Assembly: GCA_907165135.1 (NCBI GenBank)
Contig: OU015569.1
Span: forward strand, 2,604,001-2,668,000
DNA length: 64,000 nt
From: Oikopleura dioica
Lineage: Eukaryota > Chordata > Appendicularia > Copelata > Oikopleuridae
Direction of reading: 5' to 3'
Shown in pieces: positions 28,501 to 38,801 of this stretch. Numbering within the stretch: the first letter of the stretch is position 1; each line of letters opens with the position of its first letter. Made by a program: the position numbers and the translations under genes. The notes under the pieces were generated by a model. The model was not told where the DNA came from, made no database searches, and saw nothing but the letters and a program-made list of their open reading frames with translations.

Positions 28501-29066
28501 ATCGCGCCACTGGTCGGGAAAGTTTCTGTTCAAGTCGATTCTGTTGGCATTGTCGCGCCCGGAAGTATGGCAGTCACCTTCTCTCGACGCTTCGAACCCG
28601 TCTGGGTTCAGACTAAAGAAAACGCTCTACCTCAGCCATTAAATCAGGCCGATTTACCTGGGCATAAGATGTAGATCATAGTTATTGACGATTTCGGCAG
28701 CGACGGGATCCGTTTCGTAACCCTCCAGAAGGAACTGCGCTAGTTGGAACATTAGAGCTTTGCCGACTGTTTCGTCTCCGTGCATGTTCGCGACGCTTTT
28801 AACTCGCGGCCTTCCGGGAGTCCGTTTATGTACATTTTCTGTGATTTGAAGAACCCACAGCTCCCTGAATGAACGATTTACCACTTGTATCAAAAAGTAG
28901 AATATTACCTGTTCTGTTCGCTAGCACCTATTGAGTATAAATAGCAGAGTTCTGGATATGTCTCGTTGAGAGTCTTGAGCAACTCGGTCCCTTCTTCATG
29001 ACTGTGATAACGGAAATCGATACAGCTCGCATTCCAGGCTACTAACAGTAGTAGCCACAGATGCAT
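25535..29066 (-). CDS. CPD: Carboxypeptidase D-like membrane metallocarboxypeptidase, two catalytic domains
   Basis: This M14B metallocarboxypeptidase removes C-terminal Lys/Arg from secreted peptides and proteins. A signal peptide starts at ATG 29,066 (MHLWLLLLVAWNASC). Domain 1 has the zinc ligands in NMHGDE and LNLHAGS, the substrate-binding DLNRNFPDQ, and the catalytic Glu in CVEITIELTCCKYP; a transthyretin-like domain follows. After an acidic linker, domain 2 repeats the set: AMHGNEAS, DLNRNFPFPQQG, LNLHNGG, and TLEVTVEIGCLKYP, then another transthyretin-like domain. An acidic stalk precedes a single transmembrane helix (NILVYGVTTLGILFCCIIFY) and a tail of about 40 residues. Vertebrate CPD has three domains, the third inactive; here there are two and both keep the catalytic residues. 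An acceptor (TTATTCAG) lies directly before the ATG, 79 nt after the MRPL3 stop. Confidence 0.92.
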
Positions 29067-29145
29067 CTGAATAATATACAAGTGTTAACAATAATCAAAA
29101 GAAGATATTCTAGCAACAGGCAGTATTTATTAAAAAACTTTCTTT

Positions 29146-31700
29146 TTAAAACTTTATGCTCTCGTCATCGAAGGGATGTAAAGTCTCGTCATAAATTTCA
29201 TCTGCCCACTGGTCGCCATGAAGCTCTGGATAAAAGGTAGGGAACATAGGCGGCTCCTTCGCAAAATCTAAACATCAATTGAAAATTAACGTGCTAGTTA
29301 TATTTTACGACCAACTTTACAACAAAAAAAACCCGGTAGCCTACTCTCTTTGAAATCAATTTTTTCTTTAGATATCCAATTATACCGTGGATTGATCCAG
29401 GTTTTGATTTCAACAAGAAGTTGTTAGCCCGTTCCAGCGTTAAAATAATACGCCCCCAGCGATTCCTTTTTTTCGCTGATTAATATCAAGGGAGAACATG
29501 TTAATTGGCTGAAAACATGGACCCCTTTGTTTTCGGCACTTGGAATAGTAGCGTTCTTACCAACATCGTTTTTTGTTGTTCTTGAGTCATAAACTCGTGC
29601 CCAAGAGCCAATTTCTCCAGCAACTGTGCCCAAGACCCAAATCAATTGGTGTTCAGTATTCATCCTAAGCACTTTTCGACCCCAAAACACCGTGTCAGCG
29701 CCTCCCAGCTGGCCGGGCCCTCTTCTACCCTTGAGCGGTCGGCCAGACAGCTCGTTGTACCAATTCGGCAAGTTGACTTTCGTATTTCCTCGCGCTCCAG
29801 CGGAGCCTACTTTTCTGTGATTTCCCCATCTTCCTGGACTCAATCGCATGTGATACTTTCGGTAAAATGGAGATTTGCCATTTTGCTTCTTGTGGTACCT
29901 CTAAATCATCAATAAGCATCTTTCATTAAAATTTAAAAATAAATAAAGCAAATAAGCGCCAAATTAAATCAAAAACTTGATTGCGGCTACTATCGACCGT
30001 AGGATATTCCGGAGAAATCTACCTATTAACCTATTACAGTCAGGTCGTACGCCGGTGCGCCTGTTCCCAGGGAACGAGACGGTTGTGATACAATCACAGA
30101 CCTACGCCCAGTCGTGTTCAGTTTAACCCAGCGGACGGAGATCCAAGTGCAAGCGAGGAAATCCCGGGGAGAGTGGTGACCAACCCATTGGCAATAGGAC
30201 CGACCAGGAGCGGAAACGAATGCGCAAGTGATTCAAGAAACCGGATCTAACACAGTTTTTTATTGGGAGCGAGAATCGAACGCATTGTTCGTGGGAAACC
30301 CCTTACTGAGCATTGTGTGTAAGTGGCGGTCCGATCTCGGGATTCGAACCGCAGACCCCTGTAGCGGGGTGCCGCGGTCGGTAAGGTCGTACCCCTCCGC
30401 TAGATACGACCCGACTGGGCGTGCCTGGCGACCGGTTATAAGCCGGGAACTCGGCGCTTATCAAAAATGACATCTTAGATGTAAAAATCTATGGTTTTTT
30501 TCGAAACGAAGACTTTCAAAAAGAGAGTCGCTTTAGCTTTAAAACTTACAGTAACAACATCTACTTCTCCAAAGTCGACGGATTTGATAACGACATCAAC
30601 GTACTGCCCAACGTGAAAGTGCTGGACATGAAGTGGAGTTCCAGGCTGGAGTCGTGCATTTTCCGTGACTGGGAATCGAGCTAGATGGGCTTTAGGCGTC
30701 ACTCCCGCATCAAGACAGTATTGGGTGTAGTTTTCGTTCTTTAGAAAAGGCTTGCCAGTGCCAGCGCCGACAATGACAGCGCCAGTGCGGCCGTTGAACT
30801 CGTGCTTCGGAAAGTACTTGATAACGTGGCAGTTTTGGACTTGCAAAATCGTGCTAAAAATTGTTCAGTTTTATGAGTTTAAACTTTGATAGACCGCCAG
30901 TAAGATAAATGGCCTTTGTAAAACACGAAAACTGACCTTACAACGCGAGTTCCATCACGCAGCCACATTGGCTGAACACCAATCTTCTTCATAACCATTC
31001 CTGTTCTTCGACTCCCAGTTTTGTATTTATAAATTGGCCATCTAGAGTTTTCTTCGCCGACTATATTCTCCTGGATTGTTCGTTCTCTCTCCTCCGCCGC
31101 GTAGCTCTTCTTCTCGTCGAAGATTGAGTTCAAAAAGTGGCGATTTTCGTAGGAAAGAGAAGCGTCCCACTTTGAAGCGGATTTGGGAAGACGAGACATT
31201 GGCATGAAGTTTTCAGTGTTGCGGACATAGCCTCCCAGAGAATTTGCTCGAGTTTTTTCCTGAAAGCAGGGAAATTATGCTTTGGTTAAATTTTCATCGG
31301 CATTATTTTTCTCTTTTGGTGAAAACGCCAATTATTGGTCTTATCAGCGAGAAATACAAGTGTTATTTTAATTTTGAACAAGAAGGAAATAATTGATAAG
31401 CTTATCGCTAGTTAGTACCCGAGGCCAGACTAGCCAGAAATGGGAATAATTGAGCAGTTGGAATCTGAACTTACGTTGAAGCGGTATGCGCCGGAGCGGA
31501 GGTGAATATACTCCTCCACTGGTGGAATATAAATTCTTTTCTTCCGGTCATCAAAGTGTCCCTTTTTTCGCAAGGAGTTTACTTTGGAGGGAGCAAATTT
31601 AAATGGTTCTTTGGGGATCAAACAATCGCAACATGGATGGAAAATTCGAGGATAAATCAAACTATCAAAAATGGCTGCCCAACAATAAATAAAATAACAG
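29146..31700 (-). CDS. MRPL3: Mitochondrial large ribosomal subunit protein uL3m
   Basis: This is a structural protein of the mitochondrial ribosome near the peptidyl-transferase centre. Conserved blocks are LGDG-type context MVMKKIGVQPMWLRDGTRV, CHVIKYFPKHEFNG, FPVTENARLQPGTPLHVQHF followed by HVGQYVDVV, and HRKVGSAGARG with LNMNTEH-like RMNTEHQLIWVLGTVAGE. The C terminus PPMFPTFYPELHGDQWADEI ends DDESIKF with TAA at 29,146-29,148, as in the human protein. SKWDASLSYENRHFL fits the human N-terminal SGTWWDEHLSEENVPF. Upstream exons at about 31,200-31,260 and 31,490-31,680 extend the N terminus; the start ATG is unresolved. The intron at about 29,920-30,545 contains a tRNA-like repeat. An AATAAA hexamer just follows the stop. 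Confidence 0.9.
30041..30471 (-). repeat. tRNA-derived SINE-like element in MRPL3 intron
   Basis: A GC-rich block of about 430 nt stands out from the AT-rich intron. On the minus strand it carries RNA polymerase III internal promoter signals: an A-box-like TAGCGGAGGGG (30,402-30,392) and a perfect B box GGTTCGAATCC (30,350-30,340), about 41 nt apart as in tRNA genes. A partial acceptor-like stem surrounds them (GGTCGTATC and GATCGGACC, 7 of 9 pairs), but the T stem is imperfect, so it is not an intact tRNA gene. A non-tRNA body of about 300 nt follows. The boundaries are approximate and I did not find a clear target duplication. Confidence 0.6.
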
Positions 31701-31836
31701 CGACATCGAGTCGGTACGGTATTTAAAGAAAAAGTCGAGATTCAAATTTATTAGTAAAATGTAGACGAGTTCTCTTCTGCCATGAACTAGCACAGATTCC
31801 CCTTTTGAGATGTTTTGCGTCGTTGTAAAGGCTGTT

Positions 31837-32103
31837 TTAATAATATTCGTTAATAAATTGTTTTTGATAACAGGTTTTTGACCGGTTCCTGTTGGCTTTG
31901 GCCGTCCTAAACTTCTTGTATTTCTGGTCTCCCAACGATGAATAGAAAGCTGTTTTGGAGCCAGTCAAGCCTCTACGTTCTAGCTGCGAAGTCGTGGAAA
32001 ACTGGCGCACTGGCTGCAAAGAGACATCGACAATCCTCCGCGTGAAGAATTGACCCCGACCGATCATCAAACTCACTTCTAGGCAGAACTTCTTTTTATT
32101 CAT
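31837..32103 (-). CDS. Possible small basic mitochondrial protein
   Basis: An 88-residue frame starts at ATG 32,103. It is rich in Lys and Arg with few acidic residues. The region VSLQPVRQFSTTSQLERRG is typical of a mitochondrial presequence end (RxFSTT), and the rest is a short basic protein like those of mitochondrial ribosomes. It lies directly upstream of MRPL3 on the same strand, so it might be a partner in one transcription unit. I recognise no specific family, and it could also be an alternative first part of MRPL3. Confidence 0.4.
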   Translation of the reverse strand: MNKKKFCLEVSLMIGRGQFFTRRIVDVSLQPVRQFSTTSQLERRGLTGSKTAFYSSLGDQKYKKFRTAKANRNRSKTCYQKQFINEYY

Positions 32104-32736
32104 ATTCGTAACCTTCATAAAACACCGAAAATTTACTCTCCGAAAATTTACTCGACCGTTTGACCTTATTAACAAATGATGACAATGACCTCAGTGATTA
32201 AGTCACTCATTAGGTAATTAAGAAACATATTAGAAAAATAAATGACCTGAATGCGTTGAATCGCGGTAAACCCTGTACCGACTGTTGTTTATTCATTGTA
32301 TAAAAGTATGCAAGTGTTTTTCTCATTGAAGTAAATAGTTAAATACAGACTTTGAAAGTGAAAGAGTGAAATTTATGTTTCCAGACAGATTTCACCGAGC
32401 GTTTAAATGCACTAGAATATAAGAAATACATTTGCCTCGTTTTTTGCTGTAGTTATTCAATTGTTCAATTTTCAAAGGTGAATTCTAAGTTTCCGTTTTT
32501 TTCGTCTTCAATTGCTGCAATTCTTGAGATCGCAGTTTAAATACTGGTGTTGGGGCAGATGCAGACAGGTACAGTCAGTCTTGGTCGGACGTGGATAGAC
32601 TCTCGTGGTATTCACGCAGCCGGCGCTTGAGAAAGTTGCATCTTTTGCGAGGATTGACAATTTTGAATTTTGACATTTGAAAGAAAAAAGTTTGAAAAAG
32701 AAATATTTTGGAAGACAAGGAAGAGAACCGCTTGCT
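32104..32736. other. Intergenic region
   Basis: About 630 nt, AT-rich, between the small mitochondrial candidate and the serine carboxypeptidase stop. It includes probable 3' UTR sequence of the latter. No gene seen. Confidence 0.4.
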
Positions 32737-34290
32737 CTACCATTTGTTCTCTAAGTACATTTGGAACATCACCAGAGCTGCTTCGGGCTGATCCGTAGGC
32801 ACCATGTGGCCAGAGCCTTTGATCGTCACGAAGGAGAGGTATTCATACTGTGTAACGTAGCCGCCAAGTTGGAGATTTTCCCCGTCGTCTTTGTACAGCC
32901 AGGGACGCTGATCATCCAACATTCGGAAATTCAAAGACGTAGCAAAATCTCTTCCACCGAGAAAATTACATGCCATATCGATGTCACCATTGTAGATGAT
33001 CAAATGCGGCGTCTTTCCTATATTTCGGTCATAATCATTTCAAGCTTTTTAACGAGCTTTTCCTTGAATTTTGAGTGATGAAAACCGTGCCTAACTCTCT
33101 CGTGTTTCGAAAGTAATTAATTAAGTTTGCCCGGACATCTGTGTAGGTCTTTTGGTAGGCCTGGAAGACAGAATCCGAGCACACTGTCCAGTTTTTACTC
33201 GCTGGAGAGTTTTCTACATGAAGCGCTTTTACTACTTCAGGCTTTTTTGGGTTCAGGATCATTTTACTTCGGCAAGAAGGGAGGAAGTTATTCCTTCCTT
33301 CTTCCTAAAGTTTATCTTGAACCAAACCTTGTTTAGATACGTTCTAATTGCCAAGTCGCTTAAACAAGTTGGTGCCATTTGAAGCTTCTTTTTCGCATTA
33401 AAAAGTCGCCTCACTTGTTCTGGAGCAGAATCGGCGATAAGCTGGCGCGTTTGGAACTCATTTTTTGTCACACATCGGGCGTAAATGTTATACCAGTTGA
33501 GGCCGACCTGGAAAATGACGTTCATCACCTCTGAAGTCTGTAGCGCGCAGATGTCGCTAATCTCTGGGTCATAGAACTCGCACTGTTCGGTAATGTTTTT
33601 GCAGCAATCGCTAAGGACGTTCTTCCAAAGACTAGGGGGTATCAGACCGTGTCCGTTCGCGAAATGGATCATGGTGTTGTAGTTGATGCCGTAGTCGAAC
33701 ATGCCGTTGCCGATTAAGGCTCCATCGAGGATGTTTTTGAACGTAGTGTGGCTGGAAAGCGCTTCCAAAAGCAGCGAAATGTAAATGCCGGCGTAAGACT
33801 CGCCAGTGAGGATCAACGGCTTGGAAGAATAGGCAGGGAACTTTTCGATGAACTTTTCTAGCGCTTTTGTGTTGTCCCTTGTTGTGCTTTTGTCGCCAAT
33901 GAACGTTTCGTCCGCCCGATTATCTGAGTAAGTAAAACCAACGTCGACAGGAGACTCGAGATAGAGAATCGAGACATTTTTCGACCAAGCAAATTGATTG
34001 TCCACCAGGCTTCCGTCCTTATGAACTCTGAAGGGACCATTTTCTGTCAAGAAACCGTCCATAGACGAGCATCCCGGACCGCCGTTCAACCAAAGAGCCC
34101 ATTTTTCCGTCCCGTTTCTTTCTACAAAAACGTAGTGGTAGTGTTTAGCTTCAAAGTTGAGGAAGCCAGAGTATAAGGTGAAGTTTTTCGTTGACAAGTC
34201 GATTCCGGGCAGGGATGAAACCAGATCGTCCTCTGCTGATGAATCCTCGAGAGGACTGGAAAACTTCCGTGTGTTCAGTTTTATTAATTT
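32737..34290 (-). CDS. Serine carboxypeptidase (S10 family, cathepsin A-like)
   Basis: This alpha/beta-hydrolase carboxypeptidase is expected in lysosomes or secreted. The oxyanion-side motif WLNGGPGCSSMDG, the nucleophile elbow GESYAGIY, the catalytic Asp in IYNGDIDMACNFLGG, and the catalytic His in KGSGHMVPTDQPEAA are all present. The mature start reads DDLVSSLPGIDLSTKNFTLY then SGFLN, as in cathepsin A. The Cys-rich insertion (DCCKNITEQCEF) fits the cap domain. Introns at about 33,262 and 33,020-33,080 are short. A signal-peptide exon should lie upstream of 34,260 but was not resolved. Cathepsin A, CPVL and SCPEP1 are all possible; the C-terminal active-site context looks most like cathepsin A. 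Confidence 0.9.
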
Positions 34291-34979
34291 GCTTCATGGG
34301 TCAACGAAAGTAATAAGCGGCAATCGATTTCGAATAATTGGAGATTTAAAAGTTAAAAATAATTCGTTTAACAAAAACCATACTCTAATATGATCGATGA
34401 TAATCTTTACGATCTTATGAAAGAGGTCAAAAATAATCAGATGTTCCCTAGAGCGATCGCAGTAGAGAGTGTCCCCGAGAATTTTGGTTAATTCTTTCGG
34501 TATAAATAGTATTGATGGAACATTTTTTACCAGTCAAATGACCTCTAAAATTTTTGAACAAATATTAAATAAACCAGAAAAAACAGTATTTTGATTTATT
34601 CAGTATAAATAAATGAAGCGGCGCGCTCACAGACCTGATATTGACCTTTCACTCTTTAATTCTGGTGAAGCCATTTTTCTTTGAAGAGCGACCCTCGCTC
34701 TGTAAATAAAAAGAAAAAGAACACGTTCCTTGAGTTTTTCAGCGAAAGTTTCTGCAAGAATGAGAAGAAAGAAAGGAGGGCTGAGTATCTTCATAGTTTC
34801 TCAAAAGAAAAAGATCGTCGATCGTCAAAAAGAAAGAGCCTTATTAGGTCAGAAATAGAGAGAGTGCGCGGCACGATCGATTAACTGATCGCCATAACAA
34901 TACACACACGCGCGGGCGCACCCTAATCCACGTCGTAAGCTCACTTTTTTCCAACACGCAATAGATAGATGGAACATCC
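34291..34979. other. Region between the carboxypeptidase and ELL genes
   Basis: About 690 nt. It should contain the unresolved first exon of the serine carboxypeptidase and the 3' UTR of ELL. A Lys-rich plus-strand frame (34,681-34,884) looks like purine-rich chance sequence. A short ACACACACGCGCG run lies near 34,900. Confidence 0.4.
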
Positions 34980-37900
34980 TCATGGGTCACGTAGTAGCTT
35001 TAAAAAATATAGATTTGTCAATCCATTCCTTTGGTGCGTTTCTTGATACTCGCGGACGTTTTTCAAGTAGCCGTCTTTGACACATTGTCGGTACTCTTGA
35101 ATCACTTGTTCTCTTATCGACTCGTAAGGCTCTGTTCCTTCGGTAAGGCGGCTCATCTCGCCCTGCAGCTTCTCGAACTTGGCGGCGATCTTCGAGTTCT
35201 GCTCTTTGAGCACGTGGAAACGGGCAAAATCCTCGTCGTATTTCGCACGGTAGGCTGACTCCGCATCTGGTGATTTCAACGCTGGGTACTTTCTGAAGTC
35301 CAACGTTAGTCCAAGATTCTTTAAAAGAACCGCGATTCTGATTTGTGACTGACTAATTTTCGCTGAAATTCCGAATGATACCAAAGTAGAATTAATGCTG
35401 AAAACCGAGAAGCTGCTTGCAGCTTCGAGTAAGATTAAACTTACGCCGCACGAGGCGCGGCTTCACTGTCTTAATTTTCTCGAAGCCGCAAGCGCCCTCT
35501 AGGTTGTCAGCAGTTATTCTAGTAGTAATTCTTAGTAACGATCGGAATTCCAGCGAAAATTAGTCAACAATGAGATTCATCATTTCGTTTTTGCTTCTTC
35601 GCAATTATAATTTACCGTTCTAGCTCGATCTTGAGAGCGTCGAGGAAATTCGAGCTCAGACCCGATTTCTTTCCATTTTCGAGGATCTCCTCTTGGGAAA
35701 GTGTTCGATGCTTCTTTGGCCTCTTTGAATCGCGACTTGACTCTCTCGGTTTTCGTTTTGCCTTTTCTCTGTTCTCTTTGGCGAGTTTGTATTTGTTGAG
35801 CAGGTCGTCCTTGGCCGTCTTTCCGGATTCGACTCTGGAGGAGTTCATCTTGCTTAGCGAGTTGGAGTTCGAGCTGTCACGGGAGTCGTGACTCTCGCGG
35901 TACTCTCTTTCTGGATTCTGAATGGACACCCTGTCCGAAGCCGTCTCAGAGTCGCGCTCTTCAGGGGTAGACGAGGAAGAGATGGACAGACCGGGGGACT
36001 GGCGATTCAGCGGCTACAAATCTAATTATGAGAGTTCCTCTTTTTTGTTTTCCTCAATTCCTTATTGTTCCTTATTCAAAATGGACTTACCATTGCTTTG
36101 CTCGACTGGGCGGGAGAGGTAGTGTCAGGTGAAATAACCCTTCTTGTTTTCGAATTGAAGGAATTTTCACTTGTGCGGCTAAAATAAAATAAAAAAATAG
36201 AGCAATTAGTCGACTGGATCCAAGCCAAGATGAATTAGATGCTCGAATTGATAGACTCTATCGATTTGATCCCTTTTCAGGGTCAAGGAGGGGAAATCAA
36301 TTTAAAAGCTCCGATAAATAAAATGCGACGAGCAGAGTTTTTAGGGGAGACATCGGGAATCCAGCTTTTCGGATGGACTTTTCTCCGATTTCATTCACGA
36401 AAAGAAAGTTTAAACTCTTTTGAGTTAACGGCAGAAAGACCCTTAATTTTTACCTTCACTGAAAAAAAGTTAACTCGAAAACTCAATTCGCGATGTCTTC
36501 CCCTTTAGTAAAGATTACCTACTTTCTGCAGGCGCCTTGACTTTGCTACTTGACTTGCAACTTGTATGGTCTCTGTTACTGCAAGATTTATTGCTGTCTT
36601 GAAACGGGCCTGCTTTGCTCCTGAAAACGCGAATGTCAAAACACAAAAATTGTCAAAAATTGTCAGTTCTGTGAATGGCACGCTTCTGAAAATGTCACAA
36701 TTGCGAGATGAAGACACTGTTGATAAGGCGATCTTTCTTTTTCGTTGGCTGTACCTGTTGTTGTCTGAAGCTGGGTAAAAGTCGTCCTCGAGCGGCGTTT
36801 CCGGTCGGATTTGACTTGCTCTGGGCTTGGGTTTCTCGTAAGGCTGGAAGCCGGCTTCCTTGACTTTGGCGATGATGTTCCTGTCCTGCTCCTTCTTGTA
36901 TCCAGGCCACTGAGGATCCAGTTTCATCTTTCGCCCTAGCTTTCAATTTCGTCTTCATCAGAGCGCTAGATCCTCGAGTAAAACATCATAAAACTCATTA
37001 AAACTGTATCTAACTATATTTTTGAGCCCTTCTCATAGCCACCTTACATGTTTTCCCCTTCGATCGACCCTCATTCAACGGAGGATCGTGGTACTTTCGG
37101 AGGTCAATCATGCAGAGGTGAAGAAGAAAAACGGACAGGTTAATTAGTGTCGTTTGATTATCCAGTCTTTGGACCAAATTCGAACGTCATCAGTGCCTTC
37201 GCCAACAAAATATATATCGAGGAGGTATTAAAATTGGGATTTAGTATTTCCCAGCTAATCGGATCTAAGTAGAGTGATGACCTTAATTATTTGTCGATGA
37301 GAACTGTTTTTACGAATCGCAAATCTTATCGGACCAATATTTTTCACCAAGACAAACCATAAGTGCAATTAGAGCTTATCAAAACGCTAATTAACTATCC
37401 AATCACAACGTTTACTCAAAAAAGGCGAGTAAGTTTTTCACCTACAGGGACTCCACCTGTTAGGGGACTGTGAATCTCGCCCAAAGTGAAACTCTGTGTT
37501 TAACCAGACGTTGGTTCCGTTAATTGAGCTACTGTCTTAGCAACATATAGACAGACTAATAATAATTTAAGATGAAAGCCGTTCATAAGAATCTTCAGTG
37601 AGATACCAGCACTTGTTCTTTTCCAAAGTCGCGACGCATTCCAGTGCCGCCTTGACTTCCTTCGCTTCTGGGCCGTTGATCAAGTTTCGTTTGGAGAGCT
37701 CCTCTTTCAACTTCTTGTCCTGGTACTTTCCGTTGTTGAGCGCTAGAATGTGGATGACGCGTTTTTTCAAGTCTCCGTAGGTGCTCGACGTGATCGGCGG
37801 CGGCGTCGTCGTCCTCGAAGCAGCTGGTTCCGGCCCTGGGTGTCGAATCGCCTTGTTCCTTTCTCGCTCTTTCAGATACTTCGGCGCCCCGGTCTTTTTC

Positions 37901-38590
37901 ATCGGATCCTTTCGCTTTAGCTCTTGCGCCGTCGACGCTTTCTTTGCTTCTTCCACTTTTTTCATGCTTTCTTTCGCTTTGTTGAATGAGTCCTAGACTT
38001 TTTTAAATATGGGTATCTCTAGCGCTTTATCACTCGGCAACCTGTATAGAAACCTGAATCAGGGTCCTGAAAAAACTTGTCATCTCAATCTTTTTTCATT
38101 AAAGAAGCCCTAAAGCGGCTTTTTCCTAAAGATCTTTCAGGACCAGACACAGGTTTCTACACATGTTAACGAGTCTAGTAAACACTACCATCAATTGTTT
38201 CCTTTCAGTATAAAGTCTACCTTAATACTGGCATCCATCTTGTAGCTCTGGGAGATGCCACCGTAATCGTAAACGAAGTCATCAGTTTTGGTGTGCGAGT
38301 AGACAAGGCTGTTCTTGTTGATTTGCGACTTGGCGGAGAAGGTCTTTGGCGGCTGGTTCTTGTCCAAAATCAACTGGCCTTCTTTGCCACTCTTTTCAAA
38401 CTTGATTTTCAGCTTCCGTTTGAGTACGGCTTCCTGCAGCGCTTCCAGAGTTCCGTCCGTCAGAGTGAGCTGAAAAGAGACGATCAACGGGGCAAAGAGG
38501 ATGGATCAAAAGTACCTCGTAGACCTCGAAACGATCCGTGTCCGTGGGGCAGTGATCTCTGATGCTTAGGCTTTGGATCGTCTCCGCCAT
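34980..38590 (-). CDS. ELL: RNA polymerase II elongation factor ELL
   Basis: ELL stimulates Pol II elongation within the super elongation complex. The N-terminal ELL domain begins at ATG 38,590 (MAETIQSLSIRDHCP). It continues LTLTDGTLEALQEAVLKRKL, FEKSGKEGQLILDKNQPP, and DSFNKAKESMKKVEEA, then LKKRVIHILALNNGKYQDKK, which corresponds to the human RVLHLLALRPY block. The exon at about 36,780-36,927 has LDPQWPGYKKEQD (human KDWPGYSEGD). A basic, Ser-rich middle is encoded at 35,612-35,929. The C-terminal occludin/ELL domain reads YRAKYDEDFARFHVLKEQNS, then LTEGTEPYESIREQVIQEYR, ending LRDP at 34,980. It follows the chromodomain gene by 211 nt on the same strand. Confidence 0.88.
38047..38159. repeat. 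Short inverted-repeat element in an ELL intron
   Basis: A 113-nt segment has imperfect terminal inverted repeats: TAGAAACCTG plus GTCCTGAAA on the left, and their complements TTTCAGGAC plus CAGGTTTCTA on the right. An internal AAGCC/GGCTT hairpin near 38,105-38,121 adds to it. It may be a tiny MITE or a structural hairpin within the intron. No clear target duplication. Confidence 0.4.
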
Positions 38591-38801
38591 CCTAACTTAC
38601 GAGTTCGAGTGCTGATCTTAACAAAAAAGCTATCAATAAAAGTTTTTCTTCTTGCAAAAATTTGAAAATGCAAAATTACGAAGATGAAGACTTTTTTAAT
38701 ATAATTTAAATTTTATTTTTGAGGTCAGTGAGTTTCAATGTGTGCAGCAGTGGTAGAGAAAATCGCGATAGGAAATGATGTGAAGTGTGTTTTTTAAATT
38801 A

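Noticed and set aside
34681-34884. Lys/Glu/Arg-rich plus-strand frame
   Set aside because: Purine-rich low-complexity DNA gives such frames by chance; no other support.
37431-37550. tRNA-like segment on the minus strand with TAGCTCAATTAACGG and a 5-bp stem ACAGG/CCTGT
   Set aside because: No acceptor stem pairs, the B box is degraded (GTGGAGTCC) and the spacing is too long for a tRNA. It may be a decayed tRNA relic but cannot be supported.
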